This document shows positions 36,109-41,795 of a stretch of DNA of 42,376 bases, in pieces (within the stretch, counting starts at the first letter, position 1; each line of letters begins with the position of its first letter). The DNA lies in IMG/VR virus record IMGVR_UViG_3300046694_000323, positions 1 to 42,376 of that record. The stretch is one strand, 5' to 3'. This DNA comes from a virus. The notes under the pieces are model-generated. The model was not told where the DNA came from and ran no database searches. It saw only the letters and a list, made by a program, of their open reading frames with translations. The position numbers were made by a program, and so were the translations under genes.

Positions 36109-36360
36109 TCAACCTCTAAACCATTTATGTTCTGAGTTTTCAATGTCTATCTGTTTTGCTCGTGCGATATCTGCCTGGCGTATGGCGGATAAAGTAAACT
36201 CATACTTCGCCTCTTGATAATCTAAATCAGTGACTTTATGCCCTAACTGTGATTGAGTAACACCCATTTCTATGAGACCATCAATGAAGTACTTATGCAT
36301 TTTTTCTTGGTGAAGTTTTTGCTTTAATACGCTTGAATACAAAATACCCAATGCCTTCAC
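36109..36360 (-). CDS. Small hypothetical early protein
   Basis: 83 residues from GTG at 36360. A TTG three codons later has better spacing from GAGGTGAAGG and may be the real start. The protein is helical and basic (LKQKLHQEKMHKYFIDGLIE, LGHKVTDLDYQEAKYEFTLS). Its end contains the RBS of the next gene. Not recognised by family. Confidence 0.6.
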   Translation of the reverse strand: MKALGILYSSVLKQKLHQEKMHKYFIDGLIEMGVTQSQLGHKVTDLDYQEAKYEFTLSAIRQADIARAKQIDIENSEHKWFRG

Positions 36361-36394
36361 CTCTTTTTTCTAACTTATTCCGTAATGCGAAATA

Positions 36395-36595
36395 CTAATT
36401 GATGTTTTTCTGGCTTATCAAAGCCTTAAACGCTTCAACTGTTTGCTCTTGGTAATGTTCTTCTGATGCTTCTGCTATTTGGTCAACAATATCCCATGAA
36501 AGCACGATTGGCTTATCTTCGGTTTCGATGGCTATTCCAGTTTTTGTTGCGTAGACTTTTTTGCTTACAGTTATCTTGATTTCTGCCACTTCCAT
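36395..36595 (-). CDS. Small hypothetical early protein
   Basis: 66 residues from ATG at 36595, preceded by AAAGGAGTGCAGATT. The N-terminal half is beta-rich (EIKITVSKKVYATKTGIAI). The C-terminal half is an acidic helix (DIVDQIAEASEEHYQEQTVE). No family assigned. Confidence 0.65.
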   Translation of the reverse strand: MEVAEIKITVSKKVYATKTGIAIETEDKPIVLSWDIVDQIAEASEEHYQEQTVEAFKALISQKNIN

Positions 36596-36627
36596 AATCT
36601 GCACTCCTTTGTTATGACGCATTTTTC

Positions 36628-36837
36628 TCAATTATCTTTCCTATTGTGGTAACAAGGGGTACAAAACCCCTTGATCACAAACCCATTAGGCTGACCGCAT
36701 TTCGTACATAACTCGGATAAAGACCGCCATTTGACATGACACTTAGGACACCAAACAATAACGGTTGTTTTCCTATGATCAACGACGGTTCCCTTTTCAT
36801 GACATCTGGGACAGTTCGGCTTGATTTCGGTAGCCAA
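36628..36837 (-). CDS. Zinc-ribbon protein with four CxxC knuckles
   Basis: 69 residues from TTG at 36837, with GAAGGTGAGCTGA upstream. CPRC, CPKC, CTKC and CTPC form two consecutive zinc ribbons, so this small protein is essentially two metal-binding knuckle pairs. It probably binds nucleic acid or a partner protein. It overlaps the coiled-coil gene upstream by 41 nt in another frame. Confidence 0.72.
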   Translation of the reverse strand: MATEIKPNCPRCHEKGTVVDHRKTTVIVWCPKCHVKWRSLSELCTKCGQPNGFVIKGFCTPCYHNRKDN

Positions 36838-37108
36838 TCAGCTCACCTTCTAACTCAGCAACTTTTTGGGCCATTTTTAAATTTTCCTCGGCCATTGAAA
36901 AAAATCGATTTAACCGTCCGTTTCTCTTCATTTCTTTCAGTTCTAAAGTTTGCTTTTTCAATTTTTCTAACAGAACAATTTCATTAAGTTGATATTGTTC
37001 TATGGTTTCGATTAACCAATTTACATCGTCAATAATCTGTGGTTTTGCGATACTCATTAAACTTTGATAATAATTCACCGCTTGTTTAATCTCCTGTAAA
37101 CGTTCCAC
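36797..37108 (-). CDS. Coiled-coil early protein
   Basis: 103 residues from GTG at 37108, 7 nt after AGGAGG; a TTG two codons earlier is too close to the RBS. It is mostly heptad-like helix (EIKQAVNYYQSLMSIAKPQI ... LLEKLKKQTLELKEMKRNGR ... AQKVAELEGELIGYR). Function unknown; a structural or scaffold role among early proteins is possible. Confidence 0.65.
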   Translation of the reverse strand: MERLQEIKQAVNYYQSLMSIAKPQIIDDVNWLIETIEQYQLNEIVLLEKLKKQTLELKEMKRNGRLNRFFSMAEENLKMAQKVAELEGELIGYRNQAELSQMS

Positions 37109-37119
37109 ATTCAAACCTC

Positions 37120-37434
37120 CTAGTATTGGTCATCAAGATCAAAATAACCCGGCTTTAATTCCTGTGCTTTGGCAAACCAAAATTCCGCTGTTTTGGTGTA
37201 GTGATTTAACAGAGTTTCTAAATCTTTAATCCGCCCATTTGCCTTTTCTAAATCCATAATGAACTGTGTTATAGCGATATCTTTTTCGGCGTGTTTCTCG
37301 GCCATTAATTCATTCTCTTGCTTATATTCCTCGCCGGCTTTTAGCAATTCTTCAATCATTCCCATAATCGGCCAAACTTTCATATCTTTTTCTAAAAACT
37401 GATTTACCCGTTCAAATAAAGGTGCTTTACTCAC
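37120..37434 (-). CDS. Helical early protein
   Basis: 104 residues from GTG at 37434, overlapping the end of the IDEAL-domain gene by 8 nt. Charged helices (FERVNQFLEKDMKVWPIMGM, YKQENELMAEKHAEKDIAIT, MDLEKANGRIKDLETLLNHY) suggest a coiled-coil protein similar in style to its neighbour at 36797. No family recognised. Confidence 0.65.
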   Translation of the reverse strand: MSKAPLFERVNQFLEKDMKVWPIMGMIEELLKAGEEYKQENELMAEKHAEKDIAITQFIMDLEKANGRIKDLETLLNHYTKTAEFWFAKAQELKPGYFDLDDQY

Positions 37435-37690
37435 AGCATGTCACGCTCTCTTTCATCCGGTCTGTAAGCTGCATAAACCATTCTTTATCACCGGTCATTA
37501 ACGCAATCTCGATCATTTCCTGAATATCTTCCTGCTGGATATCTAAAGGAGCAGCTTCTAACAATTCCGGATAACGATAGACAAGCGCTTTATCAAACTT
37601 AACTAAAACCGCTGTCCAGTGTGATTTCATAACCGTTCCAATCGAACCTGATAACTTATCGATGACCCAATCACCATCGGAATAACTCAT
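37427..37690 (-). CDS. IDEAL-domain protein
   Basis: 87 residues, RBS AGGAGGCGGAAATC before ATG. Residues 56-84 (EDIQEMIEIALMTGDKEWF, QLTDRMKE) match the IDEAL domain, found in several Bacillus proteins. The N-terminal part (GDWVIDKLSGSIGTVMKSHW, VLVKFDKALVYRYPE) resembles a small KOW/Tudor-like beta-barrel. The molecular role of the combination is not known; a protein-interaction function is likely. Confidence 0.75.
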   Translation of the reverse strand: MSYSDGDWVIDKLSGSIGTVMKSHWTAVLVKFDKALVYRYPELLEAAPLDIQQEDIQEMIEIALMTGDKEWFMQLTDRMKESVTCCE

Positions 37691-37702
37691 GATTTCCGCC
37701 TC

Positions 37703-38344
37703 CTACATCCATAATTTAAGCAGCGCTCGTAGGTGTAGGTTTTCCTCTTTCAAACTAGCAAGCTCGCTTTCTACGTCCTCACAGGCAGCATGAATGTTTT
37801 CTAAATCTTGGACCTTATGTTGAAGTTCAGAAACATACACATTTTTATCAAATTGTTCATTTTTAAATTCCTCAATACGTTTACCTAAACTCCTAATTTT
37901 TTCATCTTTTTCCAAAAGCTGAATTTGATAGTCATTTAAGTCGGCACGTAATGAACTAATTAAATGCTCATATTCGGCTGATTTTGAGTCATTTTCCTGA
38001 TGTGTAGTTTTAGTCTCGGATGGTTTTACTTCTTCAGGAACGACCGTTTTAGCGTTCAAGCCCCACTTATTTTTGAGTAAGGAAATCTTAGAAGCTGGTA
38101 ATCCGACTTGTTTGGCGATTTCCTTATCCATTAATCCGCTTGCTTTAAGTTCCAGGTATTCCTCTCGTGTAATCTTTGTCATTTTTCTTCTCCTCTCTAA
38201 TTGCTTTCCGATATCCCTTAACTGGTCATAGATCTGACACCCATTGCAATTTTCATGAATGGGTTTTTGACTGTCCTTTTTAGTACATGTTTTACAAACT
38301 TCCAGTAAACCGTCCATGGTATAAAGCAGACTCATTCGATTCAT
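37703..38344 (-). CDS. Zinc-finger, HTH and coiled-coil protein
   Basis: 213 residues from ATG at 38344; a slightly longer frame is possible. Residues 17-42 hold a zinc finger with CKTC and CNGC pairs and the IYDQLRDIGKQLE tail of small phage zinc proteins. Residues 60-92 form an HTH (EEYLELKASGLMDKEIAKQV, SKISLLKNKWGL). The rest is coiled coil (about 125-210). A strong internal RBS, GAGAGGAGAAGAAAA, precedes an in-frame ATG (MTKITREEY), so a second shorter product lacking the zinc finger is plausible. Probably a DNA-binding early regulator. Confidence 0.72.
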   Translation of the reverse strand: MNRMSLLYTMDGLLEVCKTCTKKDSQKPIHENCNGCQIYDQLRDIGKQLERRRKMTKITREEYLELKASGLMDKEIAKQVGLPASKISLLKNKWGLNAKTVVPEEVKPSETKTTHQENDSKSAEYEHLISSLRADLNDYQIQLLEKDEKIRSLGKRIEEFKNEQFDKNVYVSELQHKVQDLENIHAACEDVESELASLKEENLHLRALLKLWM

Positions 38345-38348
38345 AGCA

Positions 38349-38618
38349 TCACCAGACAATCCAGTCTCTTGGTTTTATTTTCTTCTGAAAGATTCGGTCT
38401 AAGGATAGCAGGAACACCGAAATTTCATCTCTGTGTAACGCCTTAGCGATATCGGCTACCGGCGCTTTCCGTTTCCATAGCTTGTCGAACATCTTCACCT
38501 CTTTATCGCTCCAGTAAAAATCAACATCTTCCAGTTCCTCAAAAGCGATATAGAGGTTATTGCGTTCGTCCTTCAGATGCCGTTTTTCAATTTGGGCAAT
38601 CGCTTTATCATCTGACAT
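38349..38618 (-). CDS. Small helical, HTH-like early protein
   Basis: 89 residues from ATG at 38618, with GGAGAGTGAACCT upstream. A helix rich in K and E is followed by ELEDVDFYWSDKEVKMFDKL and a region (KAPVADIAKALHRDEISVFL) with the look of an HTH. It follows the helicase-loader gene. Function unknown, perhaps DNA binding. Confidence 0.65.
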   Translation of the reverse strand: MSDDKAIAQIEKRHLKDERNNLYIAFEELEDVDFYWSDKEVKMFDKLWKRKAPVADIAKALHRDEISVFLLSLDRIFQKKIKPRDWIVW

Positions 38619-38622
38619 AGGT

Positions 38623-39474
38623 TCACTCTCCAATCCCAGCCAATCGATGATTTAATACCTTCCTGTCACCCTTAATTACAACTGTATAATCCTTACTCAT
38701 TTGATAAATACGGGTTCCTAATGCCTCATCAATGTCGCACAGCTCGTCCACCGTTTTTTCGCTCGATACCATAATCGGTTTATGATTTAAATACCGGTAA
38801 TTAATGACTGCAAACATTTGCTCAATTTGAAAGTCTGTGGGAAATGTACGGCCCTTAAATAAATCGTCAATGAATAGCACGCCGATCCGCTTCATTTTGG
38901 TTAACTTTTCTTCCAGTAAATCAAAATCGTTTTTTAAATCGTTAAACCCTTCGACAAACGGGAAGTACAAAACACTTACTTGCTTTTTGACAATGAGATT
39001 ATTTGCTAATGCAGTAAGTAGATGCGTTTTCCCTGCTCCTGGTTGCCCCAACAGGCTAATGGAATTCACCCGTTTGTCCTTGATATGGTCAAACTCTATA
39101 AAGTAATCCTTAGCGCATTCAAACGCCTCCTTGATGACTTCTGGCTTACCTTCCAAAAGAAAATTTCCAAATGTCATATTTTTAAACTCATCCGTAATCT
39201 CACTGAATTTCAGTAAATGTTCGGACTGACGTTTCTTGGTGCATACACAATCTTTAAACATATCAATAAATACTAGTTCGCCTTTTCGGTCGCGCTTTTG
39301 TTGACCATTCAAATCCAAGTAAGGCTCTTGAACAATATGGAAACCTTTATCTTTACACTGAGGACAACTGTATTTAACGGTATCTTCCGACTTTATCTCC
39401 GAAGATTGGTTCTTTTGCATTTTGGCCTGTAGATCGGCCATGACCTCGGCGATGCTGGTAAACCTTTTTCCCAT
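38623..39474 (-). CDS. DnaC/DnaI-type helicase loader with N-terminal zinc site
   Basis: 283 residues, RBS AAGGAGGATTCCG before ATG at 39474. CPQC at 37-40 and CVC at 76-78 form an N-terminal zinc site. Residues 135-275 are an AAA+ domain with Walker A GQPGAGKT (143-150), Walker B VLFIDDLF (199-206) and a sensor region (NYRYLNHKPIMVSSEKT). Such loaders place the host replicative helicase on the phage origin. It overlaps the initiator gene by 101 nt. The pair corresponds to skin-element yqaL/yqaM. Confidence 0.9.
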   Translation of the reverse strand: MGKRFTSIAEVMADLQAKMQKNQSSEIKSEDTVKYSCPQCKDKGFHIVQEPYLDLNGQQKRDRKGELVFIDMFKDCVCTKKRQSEHLLKFSEITDEFKNMTFGNFLLEGKPEVIKEAFECAKDYFIEFDHIKDKRVNSISLLGQPGAGKTHLLTALANNLIVKKQVSVLYFPFVEGFNDLKNDFDLLEEKLTKMKRIGVLFIDDLFKGRTFPTDFQIEQMFAVINYRYLNHKPIMVSSEKTVDELCDIDEALGTRIYQMSKDYTVVIKGDRKVLNHRLAGIGE

Positions 39475-40198
39475 CGGAATCCTCCTTGTCTGCGAAATTT
39501 TCTAAATCTGTTACATTCCTAATACCTTGTTTCTTCCAAGCTACTAATTTTTTATAGACATACTTCCAGGTCTTACCGTTCCCGCGGGCGGAATCTTTAA
39601 TGGCTTCCACAATCATTTCCTCTGGATCATCAAAACCGAAGGTATCTATAATATCTGAAATGTCATCCCTAAGAAATTCGGTAATGTTTTTGGATTCGAG
39701 GATTTCACTTTTTTCTAATATTTCTAAAATGCGTTTCAAGGTGTTATCCTCCTCTATAACCTTTTTCTTTATATTTTCTTTATTATTTCTTTTTTGGTTG
39801 TCAGTTTCGCCCATGGTGGCATTGTCAATTTCGCCCATGGTAGCATTGTCAGTTTCACCCATGGTCAATTTCGCCCATGGTTCAATTTCGCACAGCCACT
39901 CGTCATAGTTTTTGTTAAAAGAAAGTTTCCGGTAGCATCCATTTTTTATTTTTTGAAGAATGATTTTTTTATCCTCAAGCGATTTCAATTCTCTCCGAAT
40001 ATTTCTTTTATCCAATCCAGTAGCTTCACTGATGAACGACAATGACATGTCATGTTCTTTCTTTTGAAATCCATAAGTGAAACGCCAAACCAAGAAAAGA
40101 ATTCTGTACTGAGTGGGGCTTAGCTTTATCCCTGCCATGTGCTCTAATATGTCATTTGCAATCCTTGTATATCCATGTTCAAGCTGTACATCTGCCAA
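39374..40198 (-). CDS. Phage replication initiator (winged helix plus DnaD-like domain)
   Basis: 274 residues from TTG at 40198, which follows GGGGGTGAAGGGC and gives the usual ADVQLEHGYTRIANDI start; ATG at 40213 is an alternative. Residues 5-100 are a winged helix of the Rep_N/lambda O type (SPTQYRILFLVWRFTYGF, FISEATGLDKRNIRRELKSL). Residues 112-134 are three copies of MGETDNAT encoded by DNA iterons. Residues 165-235 are a DnaD-like domain (TFGFDDPEEMIVEAIKDSAR, TWKYVYKKLVAWKKQG). It recognises the origin and recruits the loader. Placing the origin inside the initiator gene is the lambda O arrangement. Confidence 0.88.
   Translation of the reverse strand: MADVQLEHGYTRIANDILEHMAGIKLSPTQYRILFLVWRFTYGFQKKEHDMSLSFISEATGLDKRNIRRELKSLEDKKIILQKIKNGCYRKLSFNKNYDEWLCEIEPWAKLTMGETDNATMGEIDNATMGETDNQKRNNKENIKKKVIEEDNTLKRILEILEKSEILESKNITEFLRDDISDIIDTFGFDDPEEMIVEAIKDSARGNGKTWKYVYKKLVAWKKQGIRNVTDLENFADKEDSDGKKVYQHRRGHGRSTGQNAKEPIFGDKVGRYR
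39801..39897. repeat. Iterons inside the initiator gene: probable replication origin
   Basis: Four copies of TCARTTTCRCCCATGG start at 39801, 39825, 39849 and 39865. A partial fifth copy lies at 39882. The first three are spaced 24 bp apart and encode an 8-residue peptide repeat, the fourth follows directly. Each copy contains the palindrome CCATGG. Iterons within the coding sequence of the initiator are the classical lambda-type origin. Confidence 0.72.
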
Positions 40199-40271
40199 GC
40201 CCTTCACCCCCATTCATTGGAATAAAACTTAATTTTTGTGATAGAATAATAGTGAATATGTTTTTCTTTGG

Positions 40272-40303
40272 GTCCTCTGCGCCAACAGAGGGCTTTTTAT
40301 TTT
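40272..40303 (+). terminator. Plus-strand intrinsic terminator opposite the early genes
   Basis: GTCCTCTG (40272-40279) pairs over 8 bp, with one G-U pair, with CAGAGGGC (40286-40293), followed by TTTTTATTTT. Upstream on the plus strand a TG-extended -10, TGATAGAAT (40239-40247), with a poor -35 could start a short RNA. No plus-strand ORF is present. Confidence 0.6.
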
Positions 40304-40413
40304 CTTTTCTTTCTTCTTGGACGTTCAAAAGTTTTACGGTACCAGTTTGCATATTTCGAAGCGTCGTGATAGTAAAAGTCATTTTTCATAAAGCTTTTAA
40401 ATAGCTCAAACAT
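40297..40413 (-). CDS. Small basic protein (38 aa)
   Basis: ATG at 40413, with AAGGGGTGATAAAC upstream, overlaps the end of the LexA-like HTH gene by 8 nt. The product has an aromatic N-terminus (MFELFKSFMKNDFYYHDASK) and ends in a strongly basic tail (RPRRKKRK). It precedes the initiator gene. Function unknown. Confidence 0.62.
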   Translation of the reverse strand: MFELFKSFMKNDFYYHDASKYANWYRKTFERPRRKKRK

Positions 40414-40651
40414 GTTTATCACCCCTTTCAAGTATCCGTATGGTTCTTGGTAGATGTGGATTCCAAGTGATTTCCCCCTGCGCTTTTAATATTTCTAAAT
40501 GCCTTTGTACGGTTGAAGAAGAACAAAGGAAAACTCCATCAGCTATTTCCCTAACACTAGGAGAATATCCATTTTCGTTGATGTACTTCTGAAGGAAATT
40601 CATAATACGTTCCCGACTTTCCATACCTGGTTCGGTAAACTTTGCTGGCAT
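40406..40651 (-). CDS. LexA-like winged-helix DNA-binding protein
   Basis: 81 residues, AAAGGAGG before ATG at 40651. The sequence MESRERIMNFLQKYINENGY and SPSVREIADGVFLCSSSTVQ with RHLEILKAQGEI is the LexA N-terminal winged-helix domain. The autocleavage serine protease domain is absent. It could bind LexA-like sites or a phage operator in the early region. It lies between the antirepressor and the initiator genes. Confidence 0.82.
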   Translation of the reverse strand: MPAKFTEPGMESRERIMNFLQKYINENGYSPSVREIADGVFLCSSSTVQRHLEILKAQGEITWNPHLPRTIRILERGDKHV

Positions 40652-40653
40652 TA

Positions 40654-40746
40654 CTAATTCCTCCTTTCAGCTTTCATATCTTGCAAAACCAACGCTACAG
40701 TTACGACTACGAATGTGAAACAGCTGCATAAGATGGCGTTGATCAT
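40654..40746 (-). CDS. Single-TM small membrane peptide (30 aa)
   Basis: ATG at 40746 overlaps the antirepressor stop (ATGA). One TM helix (AILCSCFTFVVVTVALVLQ) is followed by a charged tail, and its last codons supply the AAAGGAGG RBS for the LexA-like gene. The coding frame is coherent but the small size leaves some doubt. Function unknown. Confidence 0.5.
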   Translation of the reverse strand: MINAILCSCFTFVVVTVALVLQDMKAERRN

Positions 40747-41408
40747 GATACTTTCCTCGGTACCCATGCCTCGATGTAATGCAGCGCCGATTGAAGGTCT
40801 TTCCGTTTGATGTCTTTATAACTGGTAACACCAAAACGATTTCTGATTTCCCTATGAAGTTCTGAAAATAGTGCCGGACGGTATTCCTTATTGTTCTCAA
40901 TCTCGTAAATTCTGGAGGCGATTCCAATTTGGACCCGTCTTTGTTCTCCGTGATCTAAAGTTATTTGATTTTCCACCATTCCCCGGACCTCTTTTACTTC
41001 TTCCTTTACGATGGCAATTTCTTCTGAAGTTTCGATTGATAGCTTCATAGCTGCAACCAGTTGTTCGCGTTCAGTTAATGGCTTCACATATTGCCCTGTT
41101 TTGCGGATGGAAGGTAATACCTCGTGTGTAATCCAGCGCTTAAATTGTTTTGCTTCTGGCTTACGACTTGTCAGGATAAGTGAATATAAACCAGATTCAT
41201 TGACAGTTAATAAATTTTGATTTCCACCAAGGGTAGGAATAATAGTCGTACCCTTTTCATCCTCATCCAATCGATTTACCGCTTTTGATACATCCGTTAG
41301 TTCAAGAACCTCGCAAACGTCCTTTGCAACAAACCATGGTTCCTCGCAAATAATTACCGTTCTTAATTCATTCGCTCCATACTGAAATACATTTGTTAAT
41401 TCGTTCAA
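40743..41408 (-). CDS. Antirepressor: Bro-N plus ORF6C-type C-terminal domain
   Basis: 221 residues from TTG at 41408, preceded by AAGAGGAGTGTCGAAG. The Bro-N domain is at 5-110 (ELRTVIICEEPWFVAKDVCE, LTVNESGLYSLILTSRKPEA, FKRWITHEVLPSIRKTGQYV). A coiled linker leads to a C-terminal ORF6C-like domain (ASRIYEIENNKEYRPALFSE, HREIRNRFGVTSYKDIKRKD). Phage antirepressors of this family counter the lysogeny repressor. Upstream frame up to 41588 contains a terminator-like hairpin and no good RBS, so I do not extend the gene. Confidence 0.85.
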   Translation of the reverse strand: MNELTNVFQYGANELRTVIICEEPWFVAKDVCEVLELTDVSKAVNRLDEDEKGTTIIPTLGGNQNLLTVNESGLYSLILTSRKPEAKQFKRWITHEVLPSIRKTGQYVKPLTEREQLVAAMKLSIETSEEIAIVKEEVKEVRGMVENQITLDHGEQRRVQIGIASRIYEIENNKEYRPALFSELHREIRNRFGVTSYKDIKRKDLQSALHYIEAWVPRKVS

Positions 41409-41540
41409 CTTCGACACTCCTCTTAAATTTGTTCGCTGTGTGTTTGATAGATGACAATATTCCAAAAACTTTTCGCCTTTTTGTTCGTTATCGTTTGGTG
41501 GGCCTATCATTTTTGACAACATTTTTCGCAGGTAAGACCG

Positions 41541-41570
41541 AAAAAATGGAGGTTTTTCAACCTCGTTTTT
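41541..41570. terminator. Short bidirectional terminator-like hairpin upstream of the antirepressor
   Basis: GAGGTT (41549-41554) pairs with AACCTC (41559-41564). A T-run lies on both sides: GTTTTT on the plus strand and, on the minus strand, ATTTTTT. The 6-bp stem is modest. It lies between the Zn-ribbon ORF and the antirepressor start. Confidence 0.45.
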
Positions 41571-41607
41571 CCTGGTAATGTGGACCACCTTTTCTCGTAA
41601 GATGCAA

Positions 41608-41766
41608 CTAATGTTTAATCTTAATTTCCATAACAGTTAATTTATAATGCACTTCATATTTACAACCGCAATCCTCACATTCCCTGTATTCTAGGGCATA
41701 TTCCATAAAATCATTAACACAAAACGTTTCTTCGCTTTTGCAATTTGGACATTCAATTGCGTTTAT
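41608..41766 (-). CDS. Zinc-ribbon protein with no standard start codon
   Basis: A 52-residue frame with two metal pairs, CPNC and CEDC followed by GC, around NDFMEYALEYREC, a pattern of small phage zinc proteins. The frame has no ATG, GTG or TTG before the first CxxC. The best candidates are ATA at 41766 or ATT at 41757, with AGAAAGTGA just upstream. A GTG a few bases further up would be in frame if one A of a short A-run were removed. I infer either a non-standard start or a one-base frameshift (biological or sequencing). Confidence 0.5.
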   Translation of the reverse strand: MNAIECPNCKSEETFCVNDFMEYALEYRECEDCGCKYEVHYKLTVMEIKIKH

Positions 41767-41795
41767 TTTTCACTTTCTTATTTCATCTTTTTGTT

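Noticed and set aside
39801-39897. Could the repeats be a CRISPR array?
   Set aside because: Unit is 16-24 bp with almost no unique spacers and lies in coding sequence; iterons fit better.
41409-41588. 60-codon N-terminal extension of the antirepressor
   Set aside because: No good RBS at the GTG, a terminator-like hairpin inside, and Bro-N proteins begin at the TTG at 41408, which has a strong RBS.
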